Positions 1 to 7,062 of a stretch of 64,000 nt of DNA are shown piece after piece. A program made the position numbers and the translations under genes. Every line of letters begins with the position of its first letter. Positions within the stretch are counted from its first letter, which is position 1. Source of the stretch: Terriglobales bacterium (GTDB lineage Bacteria; Acidobacteriota; Terriglobia; Terriglobales; Acidobacteriaceae); assembly GCA_025936825.1 (NCBI GenBank), contig JAICSO010000006.1, positions 62,001 to 126,000 of the forward strand, written 5' to 3'. The notes beneath the pieces are model-generated. The model saw nothing but the letters and a program-made list of their open reading frames with translations, did not search any database and was not told the DNA's origin.

Positions 1-130
1 CTTATCGATGATCAGAACTCCGTTAGTCGATTGGGTCATCGAATCGTTGAGTGATCAATCATTGTAGAATCTGCATAAGTTGGCGGTTCGTCATTGATTC
101 AATGACTCAATCCTCCGATGATTCAATCCC

Positions 131-850
131 ATGTTCTTTCCCATCCGCGACGACCAGCCAAGATTCAGTAAGCCATTCATAAACTATTTCATCATTGCGC
201 TGAACCTGGTGGTCTTCATGTTCGTCGAACTGCCGATTCAGGCTCAGGGTCCACGCGCGATGAACCTGCTCATAGAGCAATTTGGGCTCATTCCGCACGA
301 TCTCACTCGCGCAATTGCTGGTGTACCGCAGTATCCGCTGGGAGCGAATATTCTGACAATTTTGACTTCGATGTTCCTGCACGGCGGTTGGTTCCACATC
401 CTCGGCAATCTCTGGTTTCTTTACATTTTCGGTGACAATATCGAAGACCATATGGGGCATCTTCCTTACCTGGTCTTTTATCTCGTATGCGGGATTGCGG
501 CGGCCTTGACGGATATCGCGCTCGCACCTACGTCGAATGTGCCTACGGTCGGGGCCAGCGGCGCAATTGCTGGCATCATGGGTGCGTACATTGTTCTGTA
601 TCCGCGAGCGCGAGTTCAGACGCTGGTTGTACTTATTGTGTTCTTCACATTCTGGTGGCTTCCGGCCTGGGTCTTCCTCGGCTACTGGTTCCTGCTTCAG
701 TTCGTCGCAACCACCGTGACAGCCAGCGGGGCTCACCATCAAACCGGCGGGATCGCGTTTGCTGCGCATGTCGGCGGATTTGTTGCCGGGCTGCTCCTTA
801 TTAAAGTGTTCCCGCGACGCAGGGTGGCCCAAAGGTATGCGAGTTGGTGA
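131..850 (+). CDS. Rhomboid family intramembrane serine protease
   Basis: A 239-residue polytopic membrane protein of the rhomboid family, which cuts transmembrane segments of substrates within the inner membrane. The sequence shows the loop-1 and TM2 signature HGGWFHILGNLWFL (residues 84-97), the nucleophile motif GASGAIAG with Ser143, and the catalytic His213 in AAHVGGFVAG. About six hydrophobic segments are visible, starting near residue 19, and the tail is short and basic (FPRRR). The length suits the compact six-TM bacterial type. The ATG at 131 is preceded by AT-rich sequence without a clear Shine-Dalgarno. It faces the repeat-filled gap before the GTP cyclohydrolase gene and has no obvious operon partner. 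The family is certain; the substrate is unknown. The long minus-strand reading frame opposite is a shadow. Confidence 0.93.
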   Translation: MFFPIRDDQPRFSKPFINYFIIALNLVVFMFVELPIQAQGPRAMNLLIEQFGLIPHDLTRAIAGVPQYPLGANILTILTSMFLHGGWFHILGNLWFLYIFGDNIEDHMGHLPYLVFYLVCGIAAALTDIALAPTSNVPTVGASGAIAGIMGAYIVLYPRARVQTLVVLIVFFTFWWLPAWVFLGYWFLLQFVATTVTASGAHHQTGGIAFAAHVGGFVAGLLLIKVFPRRRVAQRYASW

Positions 851-1087
851 GAGTTAGTGGCTAGTGGTCGGTGGCCGGTGGCGAGTTGCGAGGAGATCGA
901 AGTGCATCTCTGGGATTGGAGATTTCGGATTGAAGATTTCAGATTGCAGATTGAACTACAGACGGTCTGAAATCTGCAATCCGAAATGTAAAATCTCCAA
1001 TCTGCAATCGAGCTTCATCCTATGGGCCGCCCCGACCCGAGGTACACACATGGTTCTTACTGGCCACTAGCCACTGGCCACTGCTTC
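851..1087. repeat. Nested intergenic inverted repeats
   Basis: The gap between the rhomboid and GTP cyclohydrolase genes is almost entirely repeat. Outer arms carry the word GTGGCTAGTGG near 856-868 and its complement CCACTAGCCAC near 1063-1076. Inner arms of about 35-40 bases (roughly 912-950 and 968-1012) are an imperfect palindrome built from words like GATTGGAGATTT, GATTTCAGATTGCAGATT and their complements. It could fold as a long hairpin. The same GTGGCTAGT word recurs at 19447-19556, so this is an interspersed family and not a gene-specific terminator. I see no open frame with coding character here. Confidence 0.7.
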
Positions 1088-1093
1088 TATAAT
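1088..1093 (+). promoter_or_regulatory. Candidate -10 box for GTP cyclohydrolase II
   Basis: A perfect TATAAT lies at 1088-1093, only 6 bases before the preferred GTG start at 1100. If used, transcription would begin at or next to the start codon, giving a leaderless mRNA. No Shine-Dalgarno is visible upstream of 1100 and no good -35 box is present, because the upstream sequence is the repeat arm. The motif is seen; its function is inferred. Confidence 0.3.
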
Positions 1094-1099
1094 GTTTTT

Positions 1100-1705
1100 G
1101 TGAGCTCATTCGCAAAGCAGTTGGCGTCGGCGGACTTTCCGACGCGCTGGGGGCAATTCCGCATTTACGGATTCCGCCTGGAACCGGTGCAGAACGGCAA
1201 ACCGGAAGAGGCGGTCGCGCTGGTGATGGGCGATGTGCATTCCGCGCCGCCACTCGTGCGGGTGCATTCTCAGTGCTTGACGGGAGATGTTTTTGGATCC
1301 TTGCGCTGCGATTGCCGCCAGCAGCTCGAGATGGCGCTGTCCCTCATCGCAGGAGAAGGCTCGGGCATTCTGATTTATGAGCAGCAGGAAGGCCGCGGCA
1401 TCGGCCTGATGCCAAAGTTGCAGGCGTATGAATTGCAAGATGCGGGCTTCGACACGGTCGAAGCCAATGAGAAACTTGGATTTAAAGCCGATCACCGCGA
1501 GTTCGTGTTACCTGCTGAGATTCTGAAAGCACTGAACGTGAAAGCAGTTCGCCTGCTCTCTAACAATCCGGATAAGGTTGCGGCATTAGAACATGCAGGA
1601 GTGCGGGTTGCGGAACGCGTGCCCTGTGAGGTTGCACCCAGCACGCATGCGGAAGAGTATTTGAAAACCAAGCGGGAGAAGCTCGGGCACCTGTTCACCC
1701 GCTGA
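1100..1705 (+). CDS. ribA: GTP cyclohydrolase II
   Basis: Converts GTP to 2,5-diamino-6-ribosylamino-4(3H)-pyrimidinone 5'-phosphate, the first step of riboflavin synthesis. The three zinc cysteines have the family spacing C-x10-C-x-C (Cys59, Cys70 and Cys72 counted from GTG 1100, in HSQCLTGDVFGSLRCDC). They are followed by the GTP-binding stretch YEQQEGRGIGL and the conserved LSNNPDK motif. I chose GTG 1100 because the protein then begins about 14 residues before FPTRWGQF, as in the E. coli enzyme. The upstream frame back to 1022 only translates repeat sequence. This is the stand-alone 201-residue form without a fused RibB domain. No other riboflavin gene is in the window and I recognise no FMN riboswitch upstream. 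Confidence 0.93.
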   Translation: MSSFAKQLASADFPTRWGQFRIYGFRLEPVQNGKPEEAVALVMGDVHSAPPLVRVHSQCLTGDVFGSLRCDCRQQLEMALSLIAGEGSGILIYEQQEGRGIGLMPKLQAYELQDAGFDTVEANEKLGFKADHREFVLPAEILKALNVKAVRLLSNNPDKVAALEHAGVRVAERVPCEVAPSTHAEEYLKTKREKLGHLFTR

Positions 1706-1715
1706 TTTCACTGAA

Positions 1716-2108
1716 TCAGGACGCATGAGCATCGCTGTTGGGACGATTGAGCAAAGCGATCACGCTGAGCAGAACTGCCAGACACCACAAAATCAGCGAT
1801 AGCTCCCGCGCTTCTCTCACAAGGTCAAATCGCGCTGAGGTCCATGCCGAAAAAACGCAACCGAGAAGGAACTGGGCAAACAAGATGGCGAAAAGTAGTC
1901 GCTCGCGCCAACAGCGCACTTCCGACGCCAGCCCAGCCGCAAGCACCGCCCAGACAGCCCACGTCAGGATGTCCCACCAGTCATGGAGCCATTCATAATC
2001 ACTGATGCTGATGGCAGCGTAACTCTTGTAAGCAAAGTACGCACAGACGACTATGAGGCCCAATGCCCAGCCGCTCCGACAGACCAGGTGGGCCGGTTTA
2101 ATTCGCAC
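1716..2108 (-). CDS. Small four-TM membrane protein of unknown function
   Basis: A 130-residue protein with four hydrophobic segments (GWALGLIVVCAYFAYKSY, ILTWAVWAVLAAGLA, LLFAILFAQFLLGCVFSAW, LSLILWCLAVLLSVIALL) joined by short charged loops. I recognise no family. The GTG start at 2108 lies two bases after the TAG stop of the crotonase gene, so the pair is probably translationally coupled. A longer frame from 2180 would overlap the crotonase gene by about 70 bases and is less likely. It converges on the GTP cyclohydrolase gene with a 10-base gap. A role alongside the acyl-CoA enzyme is only suggested by the coupling. Confidence 0.7.
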   Translation of the reverse strand: MRIKPAHLVCRSGWALGLIVVCAYFAYKSYAAISISDYEWLHDWWDILTWAVWAVLAAGLASEVRCWRERLLFAILFAQFLLGCVFSAWTSARFDLVREARELSLILWCLAVLLSVIALLNRPNSDAHAS

Positions 2109-2110
2109 AG

Positions 2111-2893
2111 CTAGTGTCCGGTCCACTTCGGCGGGCGTTTCTCCAGGAATGCTCGTATGCCCTCCCGTGCGTCCTCGCACTGCATCAACTCGGACCGATA
2201 GATATTTTCGGCCCGCGCCAGCCCTTTTTCAACGTGGGCTGCATCCCAGGAGTAAATCGCCTTCTTCGCGATGGCCAGGGCTGATGGGCTCAGGGATGAA
2301 AGCATCATGAGCTTTTCCTGCACGGCGGCACTGAGCTGATCATCGGGCACCGGGATGGTGGCGAGCCCAATTTCTGCAGCTTCTAGTCCCGTGATCGAGC
2401 GCCCGGTGAGTATGAGGTCAGCGGCACGCTTTTGCCCGACCAAAGCACCCAACGCGGCAGCTGCGACCGGCGGGAAGCAGCCCAGCTTGATTTCTGGGAA
2501 GCCCCAAGTCGCAGAGTGCGTGGTGATCACTACATCGCAAACCATGGCGAGTTCGGCAGCGCCACCCAGGCAATTCCCGTGAACGACCGCCAAAGTAATC
2601 TTCTTGGAATTCAACACCGCGCGGATTACCGCGTGAAACTTCTGCAACATGCAATCAATGTTGTCAGGGGTGTGGGCGGCCACATCTACGCCAGTCGAAA
2701 AGCACTTCCCTCCACCACTGATTACAACCATCGAGACCGTCGAAAGTGTTTCGACTTCCGCGAGTGCAGACGTCAACTCGTCCATCATTCGCAGGTCAAT
2801 AACATTGACGGGAGGAGACGCGAGCGAAACGTGGGCCAGCGGTGGCGCGAGCTGGAGGGCGATGCGCTCGTACTGTGAGATCGTCGGTGTCAC
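2111..2893 (-). CDS. Enoyl-CoA hydratase/isomerase (crotonase) family protein
   Basis: A 260-residue crotonase-fold enzyme acting on acyl-CoA thioesters. The two oxyanion-hole segments are visible: SGGGKCFSTGVDV (about residues 59-71) and GNCLGGAAELAMVCD (about 106-120). The stretch WGFPEIKLGCFPP and the AAHTPDNIDCMLQKFHAVIRA helix look more like cyclohexa-1,5-dienecarbonyl-CoA hydratase-type crotonases than fatty-acid enoyl-CoA hydratases, but I cannot fix the substrate. The start is GTG at 2893, with no clear Shine-Dalgarno. The gene is followed after two bases by a small membrane protein, and the lyase gene lies upstream on the same strand 130 bases away. No other acyl-CoA gene is nearby. 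Confidence 0.85.
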   Translation of the reverse strand: MTPTISQYERIALQLAPPLAHVSLASPPVNVIDLRMMDELTSALAEVETLSTVSMVVISGGGKCFSTGVDVAAHTPDNIDCMLQKFHAVIRAVLNSKKITLAVVHGNCLGGAAELAMVCDVVITTHSATWGFPEIKLGCFPPVAAAALGALVGQKRAADLILTGRSITGLEAAEIGLATIPVPDDQLSAAVQEKLMMLSSLSPSALAIAKKAIYSWDAAHVEKGLARAENIYRSELMQCEDAREGIRAFLEKRPPKWTGH

Positions 2894-3023
2894 GCTTGAA
2901 CGGGCGAGGCGCCCCTTCCTCCATGTTCTTTCTGATTAATGAAACCGCGCGTTGACAGGCTCCTGCGCGGTGTAGATTGTAGTCGATTCTTGAGCGGTTA
3001 CGTTCGACGTCTCGATCGTCGAG

Positions 3024-4160
3024 TTAGTTACGGATATCAGCCATCAATTGCTCGACTTCGTGCTTCAGATCAGCAGTCAGTGGAAGCAGCGGCAGACGAG
3101 GCGGACCACCGTAGTAGCCGTTGAGATCAAGCGCGTACTTCGTGCCGGGGATGCCGATCTGGCTGGCCACGCGAGTCGCGGCTTTTACGATGCGCTCTTG
3201 TTTCAGATGGGCAAGTTCGGCGTCGCCCTCTTTCCACGCGGCGTAGATCTCGTAACACGCGGTTGGTGCGGCAGTGGAAAACGCAAGGACTCCTCCTACT
3301 GCACCGGCATCAAGACAGGGCTTCAGGCGCTGGGCGGTGCCCGCAAGGATCTGGAATCCAACTTCTTTCTGGCGAGTCTTGAGCCCGCCCAAGACGCTAA
3401 TTGCAGACGAAGATGGCTCTGCAGAGCGAGTGGCGGTGGGAGGGCCTCCCTCGCCCATCCGACGGGGCGAATCTCCACTGTCGTCGTTTGTTCCTGCTAA
3501 GGCCCCCACGGGAATAAGCTCACCGGTAGCGGACGCTCGCTCAGGAGCCGCCGCTTTCAGCATGCGCGGAGTGACTGGGGCGAAGGTCTCGGTGACCGTC
3601 ACTGACCGTTTCACGTGCTTTGTCGTGACCGCCAGACGGCGAACCTTTTCGACATCGCCGCTGGATTCTTTGATCCCGATGATATTGGGGTGCGAGGCCA
3701 GCTCAACAATCAACTCCTCCGGCATGTCGTAGTTGGTGAACACCGGAACGCTGTAAATCAGGACTGGAATCGGCGATCGGTCGGCGACCGTGCGATAGAA
3801 CGTCAGCAAATTCGCGGGCTGCATTTGCGGGCGATAAAAATGTGGCGTGCGAACCAGAGCCACGTCATAGCCGAGTTCCGCGGCGTACTCGGTCGACCGC
3901 AATGTTTCAAAGGCAGATTCCGCGCCAGTTCCAGCGATCAGAACTTTGTGCGGCGCGCAAGCTTCACGCGCGACCGCCAAGACTTCGCGACGCTCTTCGT
4001 CGGAGAGCATGATCGCCTCTCCCGTTGAGCCGAGCACGACAATCCCTGCAGCCGGAGTCTTGGAATAACGATCCACGTTGTGTTCCAGCTTTTTCAGATA
4101 AACGCGTCCATCGGGATAGAAGGGCGTCGTAACCGGGGGGATGATGCCGTGTAGGAGCAT
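3024..4160 (-). CDS. Dihydrodipicolinate synthase family lyase with an internal low-complexity insert
   Basis: A class I (Schiff-base) aldolase/lyase of the DapA/NAL superfamily, about 378 residues. Visible are the substrate loop GSTGEAIML (residues 44-52), Tyr136 in LIYSVPVF and Lys164 in GIKESSGD, the Schiff-base lysine. The start ATG at 4160 has AAGG seven bases upstream, so the first eight codons of the longer frame are dropped. Relative to the usual ~290-300 residues there is an extra stretch of about 57 residues (206-262), rich in Pro, Ser, Gly and Arg, between the fifth barrel strand and the conserved FQILAGTAQRL. It has the composition of a repeat insertion. Substrate could be dihydrodipicolinate-like, a keto-sugar acid or 4-hydroxyproline-derived; the context does not decide. 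Confidence 0.85.
   Translation of the reverse strand: MLLHGIIPPVTTPFYPDGRVYLKKLEHNVDRYSKTPAAGIVVLGSTGEAIMLSDEERREVLAVAREACAPHKVLIAGTGAESAFETLRSTEYAAELGYDVALVRTPHFYRPQMQPANLLTFYRTVADRSPIPVLIYSVPVFTNYDMPEELIVELASHPNIIGIKESSGDVEKVRRLAVTTKHVKRSVTVTETFAPVTPRMLKAAAPERASATGELIPVGALAGTNDDSGDSPRRMGEGGPPTATRSAEPSSSAISVLGGLKTRQKEVGFQILAGTAQRLKPCLDAGAVGGVLAFSTAAPTACYEIYAAWKEGDAELAHLKQERIVKAATRVASQIGIPGTKYALDLNGYYGGPPRLPLLPLTADLKHEVEQLMADIRN
3375..3545 (-). repeat. Repeat-like in-frame insert in the DHDPS-family gene
   Basis: DNA for residues 206-262 of the lyase. It contains the short palindrome GGGAGGGCCTCCC next to CTCGCCCATCC and translates to a Pro/Ser/Arg/Gly-rich segment that matches no part of the aldolase fold. 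The reading frame is kept on both sides. Composition resembles the palindromic elements in smc (9506-9568) and in the CRTAC1-like gene. Exact borders cannot be fixed without an alignment. Confidence 0.5.
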
Positions 4161-4207
4161 GAGTACCTTCTTGTAGATTAGCAAAATTCACTTTAAACAA
4201 ATGCGAA

Positions 4208-4500
4208 TCAGAGCCTCGGATCGACCGGTTCGCTTTCGAGAGCCAGGACACCAAATACGCACTCGTGAACGCGACGTAGAGGTTCTTTGTGTACGAAGCG
4301 TTCCAGCGCTTCAATGCCCAATGCGAATTCGCGCAGCGCCAGCGAACGCTTCGCCCAGGCCACGACGTTTCAGCCTGGCCAGGTTCTGCGGAAGGCGTGT
4401 ATTCGGGTCCGTAAATGATCCGCAGGTATTCGCGTCCGCGGACTTTGCTGTGTGTTTCGATAATATCGCGAGTCAGTTCAGTCCGACGGCGGCGTGGTGA
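4208..4500 (-). pseudogene. Remnant of polynucleotide kinase-phosphatase (RNA repair), C-terminal end
   Basis: Read on the minus strand from about 4492, one frame gives RRTELTRDIIETHSKVRGRE followed by YLRIIYGPEYT. After at least two frame changes, another frame gives KRSLALREFALGIEALERFV, then a segment that includes HECVFGVLALESEPVDPRL and a TGA at 4208-4210. This order matches what I remember of the C-terminal end of bacterial polynucleotide kinase-phosphatase (Pnkp), the kinase/phosphatase/ligase of the Hen1-Pnkp RNA repair system. Only about 95 codons remain, without kinase, phosphatase or nucleotidyltransferase motifs, so it cannot be functional. The rest has been replaced by the L,D-transpeptidase region upstream. 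The family assignment is from memory. Confidence 0.65.
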
Positions 4501-4595
4501 CTCTCTTTTGGCGTTGCGCGGTTTGCACTGGAACTGGAACAAAAGTCGACCTCGCGGTTCTAACTACTCTCAAAGTGCTCTGCTCGCGAAAAATT

Positions 4596-5042
4596 GTGTT
4601 GCGGCGCGTGGTCTGGCTCACGATTGGCTGCTTAGTGAGTTCGCCAGCCTTCGCTCTCCCGCATGCTGATCGCATTGTCGTACACAAGAAAGCGCACACG
4701 ATGGAACTTATGCACGCTGGAAGGGTAATCAAGACCTACAAGATTGCCTTGGGACGCAATCCGATCGGGCCAAAGCAACGCGAAAGAGACTTTCGAACGC
4801 CGGAGGGCGTGTATGTCATTAATAGCCGGAACGCAAAGAGCCAATGTCATCGATCACTACACATCTCATATCCGAACGCAGCGGACCGCGAGCGAGCCCG
4901 CAGGCTAGGCGTCTCGCCAGGTGGGGACGTCTCGATCCATGGAATCCTTAACGGATATGGCTACCTCGGCGCGGCGCACCGTCGGTGGGATTGGACCTAC
5001 GGCTGCATCGCGGTTACGGATGAAGAAATCGACGAAATCTGA
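4596..5042 (+). CDS. L,D-transpeptidase (YkuD) family protein, truncated by an internal TGA
   Basis: An exported peptidoglycan cross-linking enzyme. It has a signal peptide (LRRVVWLTIGCLVSSPAFA), then the YkuD domain with GPKQRERDFRTPEGVYVI and the active-site region SIHG...TYGCIAV, whose Cys is the nucleophile. A TGA at 5040-5042 interrupts the frame after CIAVTDEEIDEI. Reading on in frame gives KLVPNGAPIEILP and a second TGA at 5082-5084. YkuD proteins usually continue EIW-LV-GTPIEI, so the TGA probably replaces a TGG Trp codon and removes the last 14 residues. The start is uncertain: GTG 4596 fits the signal peptide, and an in-frame GTG at 4494 is possible. It adjoins the Pnkp remnant, so the region appears to be decaying. 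Confidence 0.75.
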   Translation: MLRRVVWLTIGCLVSSPAFALPHADRIVVHKKAHTMELMHAGRVIKTYKIALGRNPIGPKQRERDFRTPEGVYVINSRNAKSQCHRSLHISYPNAADRERARRLGVSPGGDVSIHGILNGYGYLGAAHRRWDWTYGCIAVTDEEIDEI

Positions 5043-5084
5043 AAGTTGGTGCCAAACGGCGCGCCGATTGAGATTCTTCCCTGA

Positions 5085-5330
5085 CATTCCCAGTTCTCGA
5101 AAACCGCGAGAACTGGGGCACGCGACATTGGTCGATTTGCGTCATCCCGAACGGCGGCGTTCTTCAGCCGACAGACGGATCCTGCGGGGATCACATCACA
5201 CGGCGACGCAGGAAGTCCACTCCCAACTCCACCCCGATGTCATCCCGCGCCAGCTCCCTCGTCCCGCTGGTGAAAGCGCGGGACTTCGGGATGACGCAGT
5301 TTATCAAGATCCGGTTGAATGCTGAGGACT
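5085..5330. repeat. Cluster of intergenic palindromic repeats
   Basis: No gene is seen between the L,D-transpeptidase gene and the cspA terminator. Two palindromes stand out: CCAGTTCTCG and CGAGAACTGG around a 7-base loop at about 5090-5116, followed by GGGCAC, and GTCATCCCG (near 5239) with CGGGATGAC (near 5288-5296) enclosing a CG-rich spacer. The word GGGGCAC next to a palindrome recurs at the ends of the element inside the CRTAC1-like gene (15851-15966). The remainder to 5453 is nondescript. Confidence 0.55.
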
Positions 5331-5453
5331 GTGCCAGAAGCTGCGAAGTTGGGCTTCGGTACGACGGGCGTAGGCCGCCAGAGAAAAAGTCCCTCGACTG
5401 TCAGGCTCTCTGCTAAGCGCATGATTCCCGCCCTTGACATGACAAGCCCAAAT

Positions 5454-5477
5454 GAAAAAGGCGGCCGGATGGCCGCC
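5454..5477 (-). terminator. Rho-independent terminator of the cold-shock gene
   Basis: On the minus strand GGCGGCC-ATCC-GGCCGCC is a perfect seven-pair GC stem (5460-5477) followed by five T residues (5455-5459). It lies 21 bases downstream of the cspA-like stop codon. Confidence 0.85.
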
Positions 5478-5498
5478 TTCCTTCGACAGGTTCTAAAC

Positions 5499-5699
5499 TT
5501 ACGCAGGGCGAACGTTCTCTGCCTGCCAGCCCTTGGGTCCCTTGGTCACGTCGAACTGCACGGTCTGACCCTCCTGCAGGCTGCGGAATCCGCCCGCCTG
5601 GATGGCTGAGAAATGCACAAAAACGTCTTCGCCAGACTGCCGGCTGATAAAGCCATAGCCCTTAGCGTCGTTGAACCACTTTACTGTTCCTGTTTCCAT
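5499..5699 (-). CDS. Cold shock protein (CspA family)
   Basis: A 66-residue single cold-shock domain that binds single-stranded RNA and DNA and melts mRNA structure. Both nucleic-acid motifs are intact: KGYGFI (RNP1 region, residues 13-18) and DVFVHFSAI (RNP2 region, 25-33), and the C-terminus has the usual [13 protein letters not shown]. The ATG at 5699 follows an unusually distant AAAGGA. The gene stands alone with its own terminator and is divergent from a run of four tiny genes. The leader upstream of 5700 is AT-poor and I cannot identify a cold-box structure. Confidence 0.95.
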   Translation of the reverse strand: METGTVKWFNDAKGYGFISRQSGEDVFVHFSAIQAGGFRSLQEGQTVQFDVTKGPKGWQAENVRPA

Positions 5700-5968
5700 A
5701 TGTGTTGTACTTGGTGTTCCTTTGTGAAGTTACGCTGGAGAGAGTCGGAAAAACTTGCGCAGAGACTTGCTGGTTGGCGAGAGCTGCTGAGCGACCGAAT
5801 CGGTCTAACGCACACCTGAATACTACGTGGGAGCGCAGGAATTAGCAAATGTTTACACACCCCGCCCCCGTAACCCTCGTGTTTGCAACACATACATTCG
5901 AACCCCCAGCAAAATTAGGGCCTTCGGCGCAATGAGGAGTAATATGGAAGTAGACGAAACGGAGAGTT

Positions 5969-6112
5969 ATGCGCCAGCCCAAGCAAGATCGACCCAGCAA
6001 CGTGATTCCTGTGCGCAGTGAAAAACCAGATTCACCCACGATTCAGCACCTGATCGAACAACTGGACCGCGACCTAGAAGAGACCTTGCGCAAGACATCG
6101 AAAGCAAGCTAG
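5969..6112 (+). CDS. Tiny hypothetical protein (47 aa)
   Basis: ATG at 5969 is preceded by GGAGAG at proper distance, and the frame runs to TAG at 6110-6112. The product starts MRQPKQDRPSN and ends with a charged, probably helical segment (IQHLIEQLDRDLEETLRKTSK). I do not recognise a family. It is the first of four small genes on this strand between the cspA-like gene and the DUF1579-like gene. A 25-residue frame from ATG 5944 overlaps it and is less likely. The call rests on the ribosome site and position only. Confidence 0.45.
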   Translation: MRQPKQDRPSNVIPVRSEKPDSPTIQHLIEQLDRDLEETLRKTSKAS

Positions 6113-6268
6113 CAAAGTCTCTTCAGCGTAGCCTCAACTCTTGACCTCGAAGACATCGGCTCTCGACTTTGCGGTTGAGAAGATCGGCCGAAAGGCAGCA
6201 ACTCGTCGCGGTTCGGCAGGCCGCTGACCGGCCTTCGATTCGAGCATAGCAGCAAGGAGAAACCCATT

Positions 6269-6409
6269 ATGTCTGCAATCAACGGTGATAAGGCACGATT
6301 TCACAGGAAGCGCAAAGCTGGGATCGCACGTCGCGCGCTTAATCGGCAACGCCTTCAGAATGCGAAACGGGGCGAAATAGGAACCCACGCCTCGCGGAAG
6401 AAGGCCTAG
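6269..6409 (+). CDS. Tiny basic protein (46 aa)
   Basis: ATG at 6269 with AAGGAG ten bases upstream; stop TAG at 6407-6409. The protein begins MSAINGDKARFHRKRKAGIA and stays rich in Arg, Lys and Asn (about one third basic), with no hydrophobic segment. The INGDK-RFHR-RK start is a pattern I recall from short uncharacterised acidobacterial proteins. The strong basic charge would suit RNA or ribosome binding, but this is inference. It is followed 79 bases later by another basic small gene on the same strand. Confidence 0.65.
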   Translation: MSAINGDKARFHRKRKAGIARRALNRQRLQNAKRGEIGTHASRKKA

Positions 6410-6488
6410 GGCGCGGCGCGCGAGTCTTGTTTTCCGTAGCGCTGGGCGCGCTGACACCTGAATCTCACAGTAATAAGGGGGAACCAAT

Positions 6489-6695
6489 ATGCCGCGAGGC
6501 CGATCGACTTTCAATAAACGGCAGAAAGAACAACAGCGCCAGCAACGGCAGCGCGACAAGGCCGAACGTAAGAACCTACGCAAGGAATCACGCGGGCAAG
6601 ACGGTCCGGTAGATGAAATGGAAGAACTCCGCAGGAATGCCGAGGAGCAAGCGGCGTTGTTCCGTGTTGGTTCTGAAGATCAAGAGCGCTTTTAA
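6489..6695 (+). CDS. Small Arg/Lys/Gln-rich protein (68 aa)
   Basis: Starts MPRGRSTFNKRQKEQQRQQR, continues as a basic helix-like stretch (KAERKNLRKESRG), and ends in an acidic half (VDEMEELRRNAEEQAALF...DQERF). A G-rich ribosome site (AAGGGGGAAC) precedes the ATG at 6489. The RGRSTF-KRQKE start is one I associate with short conserved acidobacterial proteins of unknown function. The basic-then-acidic layout without hydrophobic residues suggests a disordered or coiled-coil nucleic-acid-binding protein. The next gene begins 28 bases downstream, so the two are probably co-transcribed. Confidence 0.75.
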   Translation: MPRGRSTFNKRQKEQQRQQRQRDKAERKNLRKESRGQDGPVDEMEELRRNAEEQAALFRVGSEDQERF

Positions 6696-6723
6696 AACTT
6701 CTTTTCTGGGGAAAGCACAAAAG

Positions 6724-6954
6724 ATGACAAACACCAAGTTCGTGGTCAAAGTGAACCGTGGCGGCAGCCCACAATACGTGAAGCGTCTCGATCGCACGCC
6801 GATCGTGATGACCAGCGATCGCAAACTAGCGCTCCTCATGGGAAAACTTACGGCAGAAGACGCCGTCCTTGCCATCCAGAACTCGCGTTGCACGGCGGAG
6901 TTGGTCTCAGTCGAGTTGAAGCAAAAGAGTCGCTCGCTTGGCGTCACCGCCTAA
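6724..6954 (+). CDS. Small hypothetical protein (76 aa)
   Basis: The longer frame from 6613 starts inside the preceding gene. ATG 6724, with GGGGAAAG upstream, is the sensible start and gives MTNTKFVVKVNRGGSPQYVK and about 56 further residues (TPIVMTSDRKLALLMGKLTAEDAV...). It looks like a compact alpha/beta domain with no signal or membrane segment. I do not recognise a family. It closes the run of small genes (5969-6954) and may share their transcript. Confidence 0.7.
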   Translation: MTNTKFVVKVNRGGSPQYVKRLDRTPIVMTSDRKLALLMGKLTAEDAVLAIQNSRCTAELVSVELKQKSRSLGVTA

Positions 6955-7062
6955 GGATTTCGAGTCCAGGAATCCCCAATTTGGAGCCATCCATAACGCT
7001 CTTGCCCCGCCCCGTCCCTTTTTCTCACTTGCTTTGACGCAAGTCAGCTAAGATCGGGCGCT

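Noticed and set aside
107-832. 241-residue minus-strand frame opposite the rhomboid gene
   Set aside because: It mirrors the rhomboid gene codon for codon, is charged without structure, and has no ribosome site. It is a shadow.
1022-1099. ATG 1022 start for GTP cyclohydrolase II
   Set aside because: It would translate repeat sequence and give an extension not found in the family.
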